A stretch of 64,000 bases of DNA from Halieaceae bacterium (GCA_003523185.1 DPGN01000021.1:17555-81554); one strand, 5' to 3'. Shown: positions 18,431-26,866, counted from the first letter of the stretch. Notes: generated from the sequence alone by a model not told the origin. Program-made: numbers and translations.

Positions 18431-19621
18431 TCAAGTGTGATTGGCGAAGCGCTCTCCAAACCAGCCATGAAAGTGGGCGGTTGGAATATCCATCAAGGGC
18501 GAGAATACACCCCCTGTGAATCCCGGTGATGCCCGTCCACGTTGCATGCCTTCAACCACGGAAACGTCTTCCGAGAACACCAAATTCCACGCCTCATGGA
18601 GACTTTGCCGGCGCTCAGCGTAGGCGTCCGTCAATGCCTCTTCGCTCGAGTACAAGAATTGCAGACGTTCCGTTGTAGTCTCTGGTGACTCAGGCATGAG
18701 TAAGATCGCAAAGAAGTGATCAGCTTGAATGCCTAAAAGCACATTGGGATAGAGCGATAAGTACTCTGCCGTTTTGACGCGTGAATCGTCCCAGTTGGCA
18801 AACACAGGTAATGGCGTTGATGCCCCGCGCGTGAGGTCGTAGACGTGCGTACCTTGGCCCGACGAAATGGGGTCGACAATCAGGTTGTAGTGCTCATCGA
18901 GTGGTGAGTAGGTATTGAGATCCGGATGAACAAACGGCAAGTGATACGACTCGCAGTAGTTTTCGATCGCAAGCTTGTAGTTGCTCTCGACTGATAGCTC
19001 CATCGAACCAAACGGCCCCGTGTCGCTCACCAGCCGGTTGGTAAAGTCCTTTCCTGCCAGTGCTCCCCAGCGAGTGAGGATGGGGTCAAGATGCTCGGAC
19101 AACGCCGGTGCTTCACCCGATAAATTGATGAAGACAATCCCCATCAACTCTTCAGAGCGCACTTCCTTCAATCCGTGCTGGCTACAGTCGAACCCTTCGA
19201 TGTTGTGAACACCCATGCCGCCAATATTCGGCGTCGCTTTCAATTCTCCGGAGAGGCCATAGCCCCAGCGGTGGTAGGGACACCGAATCACCATGCCTGC
19301 CGAGCCCTTCTCGGCGACCAGTGTCATGCCCCGGTGGCTACAGACATTGTGGAATACGCGCGCAACACCCTCGGTGTCGCGAACCATTAAGAGTGGCAGC
19401 CCCATGAAATTCACAGGATAAACACACCCAGCCTCCCGAATATCGGCACCAAAACCGAGTCCTGCCCAGGTCTTTGCCACGACCCGATCGCGCTCTTTCT
19501 GCCAAGTGACTTCATCGGTGTAATGCGTGTTGGGCAAGCCGGTCTTTGGATATGCCGTTGAGGCTTCTGCCGACTCGATACCACTGTCGTTCGAAGAATG
19601 GATAAGGTCTAGTGTGGACAT
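18431..19621 (-). CDS. Rieske oxygenase alpha subunit, glycine-betaine/choline monooxygenase type
   Basis: A 396-residue Rieske oxygenase. The cluster ligands are Cys94-x-His96 and Cys114-x2-His117; His227 and His232 in ESYHLPFVHPDL bind the mononuclear iron, with an acidic C-terminal ligand expected. The spacing and the YHLPFVHP motif resemble the alpha subunits that oxidatively demethylate quaternary amines (choline monooxygenase, glycine betaine demethylase GbcA, stachydrine demethylase). Its neighbours, a DAO-type FAD enzyme and a betaine-homocysteine methyltransferase, support such a role. The reductase partner (GbcB type) is not in the window. CAGGTAAG precedes the ATG. The specific amine is inferred. 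Confidence 0.88.
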   Translation of the reverse strand: MSTLDLIHSSNDSGIESAEASTAYPKTGLPNTHYTDEVTWQKERDRVVAKTWAGLGFGADIREAGCVYPVNFMGLPLLMVRDTEGVARVFHNVCSHRGMTLVAEKGSAGMVIRCPYHRWGYGLSGELKATPNIGGMGVHNIEGFDCSQHGLKEVRSEELMGIVFINLSGEAPALSEHLDPILTRWGALAGKDFTNRLVSDTGPFGSMELSVESNYKLAIENYCESYHLPFVHPDLNTYSPLDEHYNLIVDPISSGQGTHVYDLTRGASTPLPVFANWDDSRVKTAEYLSLYPNVLLGIQADHFFAILLMPESPETTTERLQFLYSSEEALTDAYAERRQSLHEAWNLVFSEDVSVVEGMQRGRASPGFTGGVFSPLMDIPTAHFHGWFGERFANHT

Positions 19622-19717
19622 GGCTTACCTGAGGATAACGTCGATCAATGTCACCGGGCGCGCAGTGTACGCCCGCAATGCGTTTCCCCCAATCCCTTTT
19701 TCTAACCCCACAGGGGA

Positions 19718-21061
19718 TCAGCTCCAGGGGAATGGGCTGTGTGACACTGGGTGCAAGTCGCCTTCTTCGTAGCGCGAGAATCTGAAGGGCTGCAACAGCG
19801 ACTGCGGCTCTCCGCAGATCGTCCTAGCTACCAAGTCGCCAACGCCAATCATCTTGTAACCATGGTTGGAATCCGCAAGAACGAAGCAGTTTTCGCGCAT
19901 GGCGTCGAAGACGGGGAAACTATCCGGCGTGAAAGCGCCGATGCCGCCAGAGGGCTCGCGCTTGAATTTAGGTAGTGTGCCGGAGAACCGCTCTTGGCAG
20001 TGCGCAAGTGCAGATACCCACATCTCAGCGAATTCTGGCCCCACAATGAATTCGGGTGACGCCGGACCGTAAGGGTCGACAGAGACGTCACCTGCGGCTT
20101 TATCAACGATAAAGGGCGCGGCGCCACCCTGGACACCGCCAAAGTGGAAATCGGGTTTGTAGTAGATGCCCCACATCTTATCCGTGATGAGTCGGCCGTC
20201 GTCATCTGAGTAAAGCGGCGCATCGGTATCCACATGGATCACGGGGGGCATGTGTCCTTCATTGGTCACTTGCAGCTTTGGATCAACCCCCAAGGTCCCT
20301 TCCTGAAGCGACCAGTAGATCCACATTGGAATGCCCTGGGCAAGCGCTCCCGTCTCGGCGTTGCGGATGGTAACTTCCATGGGTAGCTCGAGCATCTCCC
20401 AGAACCGTCTCACCCACGGACCAGCCGCGATCACGGCGTAGTCACAGGCGATGTTTCCACGATCGGTATTGACCGAGGTGATCGCACCCGAATTATCGGA
20501 AGAGAGGCTCGTCACCTCGATACCCGAGATGATCCTGACGCCTAGCGCCTCAGCTTTTCCCGCGAGGCCGTACATGGCTTTTGAGCTGTTGGCATAGCCG
20601 CCCGGTTTTTCGTGAAGCACTGAGGTGATGCCCTCCGCGCGCCAGTCGGAAAACAGGGTTTTCATGTAGTCGCTGCTGGCTTTAGCGCCCTCGATAAAGG
20701 TCGATTCGTAATCGATGGCCTGTTGCTGCTCGTAGATGGAGCGCACATCCTCACGCATCGATTCGCAGCTGATCTGCATATAGCCCACTGGATGGTAGCT
20801 GTAGGTTTTTGGGTCGCTCTCCCAAATCCGCACAGAGTGCGCCATGAGTTCGCGCATCGCTGGCTGATAGTAGTTATTGCGAATGACACCGCAGGCAATC
20901 CCGGTGGCTCCGGAGCAAATGCCGGACTTGTCTAGAATGATGATGTCACGCCCGTCGCCTTTGCCTGTGGCTTTGAGCTGAAGTGCAAGGTGGTAAGCGG
21001 TGCTCAATCCGTGGATGCCGGCACCGACAATGACGTAGGGGCTATGGGTTGGTATGGCCAT
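19718..21061 (-). CDS. FAD-dependent oxidoreductase, DAO (sarcosine/dimethylglycine oxidase-like) family
   Basis: A 447-residue flavoprotein. The Rossmann motif VGAGIHGLS at 12-20 and DKSGICSGATG bind FAD as in the D-amino-acid-oxidase/sarcosine oxidase family; YAVIAAGPWVRRF and the C-terminal FVLADSNHGYKMIGVG complete the fold. Family members oxidise the N-methyl or amino group of small amines. It ends 97 bases before the start of the Rieske demethylase on the same strand and is probably co-transcribed, so a step such as dimethylglycine or sarcosine demethylation is a reasonable guess. No covalent-FAD histidine or folate-binding domain is apparent. GAGGACC precedes the ATG. Confidence 0.88.
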   Translation of the reverse strand: MAIPTHSPYVIVGAGIHGLSTAYHLALQLKATGKGDGRDIIILDKSGICSGATGIACGVIRNNYYQPAMRELMAHSVRIWESDPKTYSYHPVGYMQISCESMREDVRSIYEQQQAIDYESTFIEGAKASSDYMKTLFSDWRAEGITSVLHEKPGGYANSSKAMYGLAGKAEALGVRIISGIEVTSLSSDNSGAITSVNTDRGNIACDYAVIAAGPWVRRFWEMLELPMEVTIRNAETGALAQGIPMWIYWSLQEGTLGVDPKLQVTNEGHMPPVIHVDTDAPLYSDDDGRLITDKMWGIYYKPDFHFGGVQGGAAPFIVDKAAGDVSVDPYGPASPEFIVGPEFAEMWVSALAHCQERFSGTLPKFKREPSGGIGAFTPDSFPVFDAMRENCFVLADSNHGYKMIGVGDLVARTICGEPQSLLQPFRFSRYEEGDLHPVSHSPFPWS

Positions 21062-21155
21062 TTTAGGTCCTCATCATCACCTTCAGATAAACCTCAGACT
21101 TGTTATCGATATTGTTGCCTGAAGTGAACGGTGTTCAATACGATGAGAACCTAAC

Positions 21156-21219
21156 AGACGGAGGGGTTTAGTCCATTATTTTCGTTGATACTTAATTCGT
21201 GTATTCACTACTTCCGTCT
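21156..21219. repeat. separated inverted repeat in the divergent gap before bmt
   Basis: AGACGGAGG (21156-21164) and CTTCCGTCT (21211-21219) are complementary at eight of nine positions, 46 bases apart, in the gap between the divergent FAD oxidoreductase and methyltransferase genes. They may be two sites for one regulator acting on both promoters. Confidence 0.3.
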
Positions 21220-21255
21220 AGGTGTCGTAATTTACGGTTTCGTCGTTGTAATGTA

Positions 21256-21268
21256 GTGACTGTGTCAC
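21256..21268. promoter_or_regulatory. GTGAC-TGT-GTCAC dyad upstream of bmt
   Basis: A perfect 5-3-5 inverted repeat lies 57 bases before the preferred start codon of the methyltransferase gene. It looks like an operator. It resembles a Crp site, but the half-site spacing is one base short of that consensus. Confidence 0.35.
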
Positions 21269-21325
21269 AAACACTCTTTAACCTCGCTCAGCCGAACAAA
21301 TGCTGTCATGTTAGGAATTTCTCTA

Positions 21326-22336
21326 GTGTCAAACCCCATTAATGACCTCATCAGGAAAAAAGGTTGGTGCGTCGCCGACGGCGCCACGGGCTCCAATTTT
21401 TTTGGTCGCGGCCTAGAGGCTGGTTACCCACCCGAGTTGTGGTGCGTTGAGCGTCCTGAGGAGGTCCTATGGCTGCATGGCGAATTCTTGAAGGCAGGCG
21501 CGGACCTTATATTGACCAACAGTTTTGGCGCGAATGCCCCAAGGCTAAAGTTACATAAAAGCCAGGATCGGGTTCAGGAGATCAACAAAGCAGCGGCAGA
21601 ACTTGCGCGAGAAGCTGTGCGGCGATTTGCGGATTCGTCGGGTCATGAGGGAATTATTGCGGGCTCGATGGGACCTACAGGTGAGCTCTTCGCGCCCATG
21701 GGCGATCTTAGCTATGAGCAGGCGGTTAGCTGCTTTAGTGAACAGGCTGATGCCTTAGCCGAGGGCGGGGTCGATGTTCTCTGGATTGAGACCATGTCTG
21801 CGAAGGAGGAAGTCGCAGCGGCTGCTGAAGCGGCAAAGACCACCGGCTTACCTGTCGCTGCAACGCTCACGTTTGATACAGCGCGGCGATCGATGATGGG
21901 TGTGACTCCAACGGAGTATGCAGCGTTCGCCCGGGAGATAGGCTTGGATTTAATGGGGTCGAATTGTGGTATTGGCCCGGCGGAGCTCATGGACTCAACA
22001 GTCGAGTTGATGAGCGCGGAGGCTGGCCTGCCGATTATTGCAAAGGGAAACTGCGGGATTCCTCAGTACATTGACGGTGAAATTCATTTTCACGGCAGCC
22101 CTGAGTTGATGGCTGAGTACGCACTCTATGCTCGAGATGCGGGTGCTACGGTTATTGGCGGGTGTTGTGGTACCACCCCTGAGCACCTGGCCGCCATGGT
22201 CGACGCGCTGAATTCGACACCACCACGACCACTGGATTCTAAGTCTATGTCAGGAGCTCTGGGTCCTGCTTGGCCGGACTTGCCTGCGAGCGGCGCCCCG
22301 TCGGGCGGGCGTCGAGGTCGGAGGCGCGCGGCCTGA
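21326..22336 (+). CDS. bmt: betaine-homocysteine S-methyltransferase
   Basis: A 336-residue zinc methyltransferase that moves a methyl group from betaine (or a related donor) to homocysteine, giving methionine. GATGSNFF opens the barrel, and the three zinc cysteines are in SNCGIG and GGCCGTT. The bacterial Bmt character is supported by the long match through GSMGPTGELF, WIETMS and AKGNCGIP, and by the Arg-rich C terminus. I place the start at the GTG at 21326, since AGGA is 9 bases before it; an ATG six codons earlier (21308) lacks a ribosome site. It is divergent from the demethylase genes, which suggests shared control. S-methylmethionine as donor cannot be excluded. Confidence 0.88.
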   Translation: MSNPINDLIRKKGWCVADGATGSNFFGRGLEAGYPPELWCVERPEEVLWLHGEFLKAGADLILTNSFGANAPRLKLHKSQDRVQEINKAAAELAREAVRRFADSSGHEGIIAGSMGPTGELFAPMGDLSYEQAVSCFSEQADALAEGGVDVLWIETMSAKEEVAAAAEAAKTTGLPVAATLTFDTARRSMMGVTPTEYAAFAREIGLDLMGSNCGIGPAELMDSTVELMSAEAGLPIIAKGNCGIPQYIDGEIHFHGSPELMAEYALYARDAGATVIGGCCGTTPEHLAAMVDALNSTPPRPLDSKSMSGALGPAWPDLPASGAPSGGRRGRRRAA

Positions 22337-22387
22337 TAACGCCATGAAAGCGAAGGCGACTTACAGCTAGATGAGCTGCAGGGGAAC

Positions 22388-22891
22388 CTATAAACCCTTG
22401 TGGTAGTCGAGCGTTGACTCAAATCGGTTGGCTTCGCGATTTTTCCGAACCTGCCCTGCTTCAAAGACCTGGCCACTCATAGCGATATAGACGCCGGGCG
22501 CCGCGGTTTGAACGGCGCCAACTGCCATCCCGATATTAAAGACGGCGTCAGTCGTACGAAAGCGCGCGGGTGTGAGCGCACCCGTTAGCACCACCGTTTT
22601 ATTTTCAATACCACGCAACGCCGCTGCGGTCTCGGGCATCGTGTCGGTGCCATGGGTGACGATGAAGTGGCTGTGCTCGCTCGCCTCAATGTGAGCGCGG
22701 ATAGTGGCGCGATCTTCATCGGTGATGTCCAAGCTATCCTTCTTCATGATGGCCGTGACCTCGTAGCTGAAGTCAACCAGTGCATCGGTCAGCATCGCTT
22801 TCACCTGTGAGTCACCAACTTCGAACTGACTGAGCGCGTCAAAGTAGATCTTATCGATGGTGCCGCCCGTGGTGAGGAATTGAATGCGCAT
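22388..22891 (-). CDS. single-domain asparaginase-like protein
   Basis: A 167-residue protein equal to the N-terminal domain of type I/II L-asparaginases and nothing more. Catalytic residues are present: Thr11 in TTGGTID, Thr82-Asp83 in THGTDT, and Lys97 at the place of the family's active-site Lys. The usual C-terminal domain of about 130 residues, which completes the dimer active site, is absent, and the stop codon is followed directly by non-coding DNA. Such short asparaginase-domain proteins exist as a separate family of unproven activity. It may hydrolyse asparagine or another amide. It converges on the bmt gene. Confidence 0.8.
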   Translation of the reverse strand: MRIQFLTTGGTIDKIYFDALSQFEVGDSQVKAMLTDALVDFSYEVTAIMKKDSLDITDEDRATIRAHIEASEHSHFIVTHGTDTMPETAAALRGIENKTVVLTGALTPARFRTTDAVFNIGMAVGAVQTAAPGVYIAMSGQVFEAGQVRKNREANRFESTLDYHKGL

Positions 22892-22984
22892 CCGAGCTCG
22901 CCTAGTCAGTCCTTGTTCGTTAGTTACCGAGTGTGGCGCCTGAATTCAGCTATGGCTACTATCGATCTCTAACGAGGAGGGGTT

Positions 22985-23419
22985 ATGTCTTTAGAAGCAA
23001 TCTTTAGTCTCGCGAGTGGCTTGGCGATGTTGGGCTGGCTGGGGCTGGTCTTTGTTCCCAATTGGGCGCCTGCGCGCGAACTCATCCCCAGCGTCATAGT
23101 TCCAGTCATACTCGCGCTCATCTACACCTTTCTGATGCTCAGTTTTAGAGATGAGGCCTCTGCTGACGGGGGGTTTGGCACACTGGCAGGGGTGAAAGCC
23201 TTGTTTACGGTCGATGCGTTATTGCTCGCTGGTTGGATTCACTATTTGGCCTTTGATTTATTTGTCGGCGCGTGGGTTGTGAGAGACAGCCAGGCACTTC
23301 AGATTAACCACTACGTGATTTTGCCCTGCCTTTTCTTCACGCTCATGGCAGGCCCGCTTGGACTCCTCATCTATCTGGCATTGCGAACTGTGAGAATGAG
23401 ATTGACCCTCGCTACGTAA
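22985..23419 (+). CDS. ABA4-like (DUF4281) membrane protein
   Basis: A 144-residue integral membrane protein with about four hydrophobic segments: 5-25, 35-54, 73-95 and 108-135. The motifs PNWAPAR and LAFDLFVGAWVVRDS are those of the ABA4-like family, named after the plant protein needed for neoxanthin formation. Bacterial members are of unknown function. Carotenoid-containing marine bacteria often carry one, so a pigment link is possible but unproven. A strong GAGGAGGGG ribosome site stands before the ATG. It ends only 2 bases from the end of the converging isocitrate dehydrogenase gene. Confidence 0.85.
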   Translation: MSLEAIFSLASGLAMLGWLGLVFVPNWAPARELIPSVIVPVILALIYTFLMLSFRDEASADGGFGTLAGVKALFTVDALLLAGWIHYLAFDLFVGAWVVRDSQALQINHYVILPCLFFTLMAGPLGLLIYLALRTVRMRLTLAT

Positions 23420-23421
23420 CA

Positions 23422-25173
23422 TTAGCCGGCTACTTGAGCCCTTAAATTTTCCGCAATGGCGTCGAGGAAACCGTGCATATCGACAATGCGCTCAGTCTCG
23501 GGTGACGTGGTTTTACCTTTTAGATCGCCAGTAATGATGCCCTGCGCGACCGTTTCGATCAGCGCTGTTTTGAGGCGCGCGGCATAGTCACTGAGCGCGG
23601 CGTTATCCTCTCTCGTTGCGAGTTCCTCTAAGGCGCTCGCCACGGCGAATATCAGTGCCGAGGAATTAAAGTTGGCCTCTTTACCCTCAGTCTCGAGATA
23701 GCGCACGTACAAATCGTGTGCCGTGCCATGAGGTGCTTCAAACAGCTTGGTTCCATCTTTACTGATGATCACCGAGCTAGCCGTCGCAAGGCTGCCACCA
23801 AGTGCTGCAGAAATATCAGAGAAGATATCGCCGTCCAGGTTCTGCGCCGGATAAAGTCCCCACCGAGGCGGATCGCAAATCATCTTGCTGAGCTGTCGAG
23901 AGGGTCGCATGATCATGAACGACGGTGGTGGTGTGTCAAGCGCTGCCAGCTCTTTCCTGATCTCGAGAATGATCGAACTGTAGACTTCGTCGTAGTTAAC
24001 AAACTCTCGCTTTAAGCCGAAGTAGACTTCTTTCTTGTTAAGCGCCGCGTCTTGGAAAACTTGGCTCACCCAGTCCTTGATGGCCTCTCGGTCGTTCGAC
24101 ATAAAGAGGATGGGGTCGCCTGCCTCGACATGCCGCGCATGCTTCTCCTCGCCGTCAACGATGACCTTGATAACACCTTGCTCGGGTGCGGGTGTGTTGT
24201 AGCTACCGTATTGGTCGCCACCACCGGCGCTCATGCGGGAAATAGAGACGTGAGCCTTGCGCTCAGGCAAGCCGTATCGCTTGAGCTGCTGAACGAGCTT
24301 GAAAAGCTTCATGCCACTGACGTTGTCTGGCACACCCCAAAGTGCGCGCTCAGGTGGGTTGGAGACGATGCGAGCTGCCTGGGCATCGATCAACTCGTAG
24401 TGGTAGCTCAGTCCTGCTGCTGCGACCTTGTCTTTGTAATCTTGTTCGTAAATTTCTTCGATGGCCGCGCGCATAACACCGTCATATCCCGAGACAACTG
24501 TATCTTTTAGTCCGAGGTAGATGTCGCGGCTTTCTGCGATGGCGCGTTGGAAAAAGCGGTGTGCCCACGCCTTCACCTCATCGAGATCGTTTGTCGCCAG
24601 CATCCAGGGATCGCCCTTATTAAGGGACCGACGATGTAACTCAATTGGGTCGCCACTCGAGCCGACGAACATGACTTTGGCGACGCCCGTGGCATTTGAG
24701 AGTTCGCTGTAACTGAAGTCCAAGCCCCCGGTCTCCATGGTATCGACTTCGATATCGCGATCGATCCAGTCGGGGCGAACACTTTTCAGGTTGCGAAATT
24801 CGATGTCCTCGCGGGTGATATTGCCGCTAATGCCTTTTCGGATGGCACCGTTCGGTGACTTGGTGGCCAGGGGATCGAGTGAACTCTCGGTAATTTCGGG
24901 GTATTTCGCGAGCAAGTCATCGAGCTGAGCCCGGTTAACGGTCATACCCGCATTCTTGATACCGACGCCATGCTCTTTTAGTGCGGCGATGGCCTCATGG
25001 ATGACCTGCCCGTTACTGGTGAAGCGCTTGGGTGCCGAGAGGTCGATTTCGACAAGCTCGATATCGAGTGGCAAGGAGACAAAGCGCGCCAGAATCTCGG
25101 TAAAGGCGACCTGCGCCATTTCATCACCGTGAAGCACGACTAATGGCTTTTTTACCTTGATCTTTTCACTCAA
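23422..25173 (-). CDS. isocitrate dehydrogenase with an internally duplicated domain
   Basis: A 583-residue isocitrate dehydrogenase, much longer than dimeric NADP enzymes (about 410) and shorter than monomeric ones (about 740). The substrate loop KSPNGAIRK (Ser106, Asn108, Arg112) and RED at 121-123 match dimeric enzymes. Residues about 143-290 and 313-455 are two diverged copies of the clasp/small-domain segment. The first keeps Lys223 (GLKDT) and Asp263 (LIDA); the second keeps Lys388 (GLKRE) and metal-binding Asp449/Asp453 (NLDGDIFSD). The C-terminal part includes PHGTAHD for the cofactor. It should convert isocitrate to 2-oxoglutarate in the TCA cycle. The start codon is TTG with GGGGGA eight bases before it. 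Confidence 0.9.
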   Translation of the reverse strand: MSEKIKVKKPLVVLHGDEMAQVAFTEILARFVSLPLDIELVEIDLSAPKRFTSNGQVIHEAIAALKEHGVGIKNAGMTVNRAQLDDLLAKYPEITESSLDPLATKSPNGAIRKGISGNITREDIEFRNLKSVRPDWIDRDIEVDTMETGGLDFSYSELSNATGVAKVMFVGSSGDPIELHRRSLNKGDPWMLATNDLDEVKAWAHRFFQRAIAESRDIYLGLKDTVVSGYDGVMRAAIEEIYEQDYKDKVAAAGLSYHYELIDAQAARIVSNPPERALWGVPDNVSGMKLFKLVQQLKRYGLPERKAHVSISRMSAGGGDQYGSYNTPAPEQGVIKVIVDGEEKHARHVEAGDPILFMSNDREAIKDWVSQVFQDAALNKKEVYFGLKREFVNYDEVYSSIILEIRKELAALDTPPPSFMIMRPSRQLSKMICDPPRWGLYPAQNLDGDIFSDISAALGGSLATASSVIISKDGTKLFEAPHGTAHDLYVRYLETEGKEANFNSSALIFAVASALEELATREDNAALSDYAARLKTALIETVAQGIITGDLKGKTTSPETERIVDMHGFLDAIAENLRAQVAG

Positions 25174-25367
25174 TGCACGATCCCCCTAAGACCCATAATC
25201 ACGGCATCTTACGGCCGCAAATTTACGGCGCGCAGAGTACCGAATCATCCAATGAAACCCTAGGTTACTTTTGCACAAGCCCCTTGTTTATGAGACGAAG
25301 CAACGGAATCGGAGGGTAAAGCGAGTGTCATTCCGCATCGTTCAAATTCTGGGCTTCTCTCGTAGTG

Positions 25368-25382
25368 GGGTACGGGGTACCC
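25368..25382. promoter_or_regulatory. GGGTAC-GGG-GTACCC perfect inverted repeat
   Basis: A perfect 6-3-6 dyad lies 44 bases before the start codon of the GPH-family transporter gene, in the 253-bp gap after the isocitrate dehydrogenase gene. Its position fits an operator or a leader hairpin. No regulator gene is adjacent. Confidence 0.35.
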
Positions 25383-25426
25383 TCAAGCTGAACGCGCCAA
25401 CAATAATAACCGTCAAGGAGTCGCCA

Positions 25427-26848
25427 ATGAGCGATACCCGGAGAGTCAGTATCGGACGCAAAGTTGCCTATGGCTGTGGCTCCGTAGCGTTTGGCGTAAA
25501 AAGTAATGGTTTCGATTACTTCTTTCTTATTTTCTACAGCCAAGTCATGGGGGTTAGTGCCTACCTTGTAAGCCTCGCCCTTATGATTGCACTCATCGTT
25601 GATGCGCTGAGCGATCCGCTCATTGGTTACTTGTCGGACAACACGCGCTCACGCTGGGGGCGGCGCCATCCCTTCATGTATGCCGCGGCACTGCCGGCCG
25701 CCATTGCGTATTACTTCGTGTGGAACCCGCCCTCTGGGCTAGAGGGGGATGCGCTCTTTCCCTACATCGTTACGATTGCGATATTGGTAAGAACCCTGGT
25801 CACGGTCTACGAGATTCCAAGCTCCTCGCTCGTTGCAGAAATGTCGGACGACTACGATGAGCGAACCAGTATGTTGAGCTATCGCTACTTTTTCGGTTGG
25901 ACTGGCGGGACGCTGATGGGTGCGTTTGCAACCATCTTTATTTTGGTTCCTACGGCGACAATTAGTAATGGTATGTTTAACGTGGAGGGACACGGGCAGG
26001 TGGGTGCCATCGCGGCGGTCATTATTTTCACGGCCATGCTGGTGTCGACCATGGGAACACATAAGATGATTCCAGACCTTAAGGCGCCGCCACCCCCAAG
26101 GCAGATGAGTGTTGGCTTGATTTACCGAGAGGTGTTCGAGACCTTGGCCAGCCGTTCCTTTCTGGCGTTGTTTTTGGCGGCACTTTTTGGCGCGGTAGCT
26201 GCTGGCGTTTCCACGTCCCTCAGTTTTTATCTCTATACCTTTTTCTGGGAATTTACGACGGAACAGATTGGACTCATTTCTCTCAGTGTGGTCATATCAG
26301 CCTTGCTAGCGTTTTTGATTGCACCGGTCATTTCTAAAAAATTGGGTAAGAAAAGAGGTGCGATCACCGTTGGCTTAATGGCCTTTACCGTGGCACCCGC
26401 CCCCATCTTTCTCCGTTTGCTTGGTCTGATGCCAGAAAACTCCGATGCCGCCTTATTTCCCTTGGTACTGAGCATTACCGTCATTGATGTGGCGCTCATC
26501 ATTGCTTACCAGACCTTGTCCTCGTCCATGATTGCCGATCTGGTCGAGGAGGCGGAAATCAAAACAAAGCGGCGCAATGAGGGCGTTTTCTTTGCCTCTG
26601 TCACCTTTGTTCGCAAAGTCACACAGGGCATTGGTGCAGCTGTGGCGGGTGTGCTCCTGACAATCAGTCAGTTTCCCGTTGGAGCGACGCCCGATCAGGT
26701 GCCCGAGTCCGTGCTCAGCAGCTTCGGTTGGCTTTATGTGCCCGTCATCTTTAGCTTATGGATGATTATGATTGCGAGCCTGTCACTGTACTCGGTGGAT
26801 CGCGAGAAGCATGAGCAGAATCTAGCAACATTAAGGGCTGAAGACTGA
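25427..26848 (+). CDS. MFS transporter, GPH (glycoside-pentoside-hexuronide:cation) type
   Basis: A 473-residue inner-membrane transporter with twelve predicted membrane spans. KVAYGCGSVAFG at the N terminus, DALSDPLIGYLSDNTRSRWGRRHPFM between spans (read here as the conserved DP-IGY-SD motif followed by RWGRRHP) and YEIPSSSLVAEMSDDYDERT are hallmarks of the GPH/MelB-like sugar:cation symporters. The ATG at 25427 is preceded by AAGGAG at 6 bases; an upstream in-frame start would add 52 unlike residues. It is probably an importer of a sugar or glycoside with Na+ or H+. It converges on the thioesterase gene. Confidence 0.88.
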   Translation: MSDTRRVSIGRKVAYGCGSVAFGVKSNGFDYFFLIFYSQVMGVSAYLVSLALMIALIVDALSDPLIGYLSDNTRSRWGRRHPFMYAAALPAAIAYYFVWNPPSGLEGDALFPYIVTIAILVRTLVTVYEIPSSSLVAEMSDDYDERTSMLSYRYFFGWTGGTLMGAFATIFILVPTATISNGMFNVEGHGQVGAIAAVIIFTAMLVSTMGTHKMIPDLKAPPPPRQMSVGLIYREVFETLASRSFLALFLAALFGAVAAGVSTSLSFYLYTFFWEFTTEQIGLISLSVVISALLAFLIAPVISKKLGKKRGAITVGLMAFTVAPAPIFLRLLGLMPENSDAALFPLVLSITVIDVALIIAYQTLSSSMIADLVEEAEIKTKRRNEGVFFASVTFVRKVTQGIGAAVAGVLLTISQFPVGATPDQVPESVLSSFGWLYVPVIFSLWMIMIASLSLYSVDREKHEQNLATLRAED

Positions 26849-26866
26849 CTCCAACCTCGCGAAGCG

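Noticed and set aside
21254..21270. A Crp/Fnr binding site before bmt
   Set aside because: The half-sites are separated by five bases between GTGA and TCAC, not six, so I list it only as an unassigned dyad.
23422..25173. Isocitrate dehydrogenase length explained by an assembly duplication or fused neighbouring genes
   Set aside because: The two segments are strongly diverged at protein level and have complementary motif losses, which an assembly error or a recent duplication would not give.
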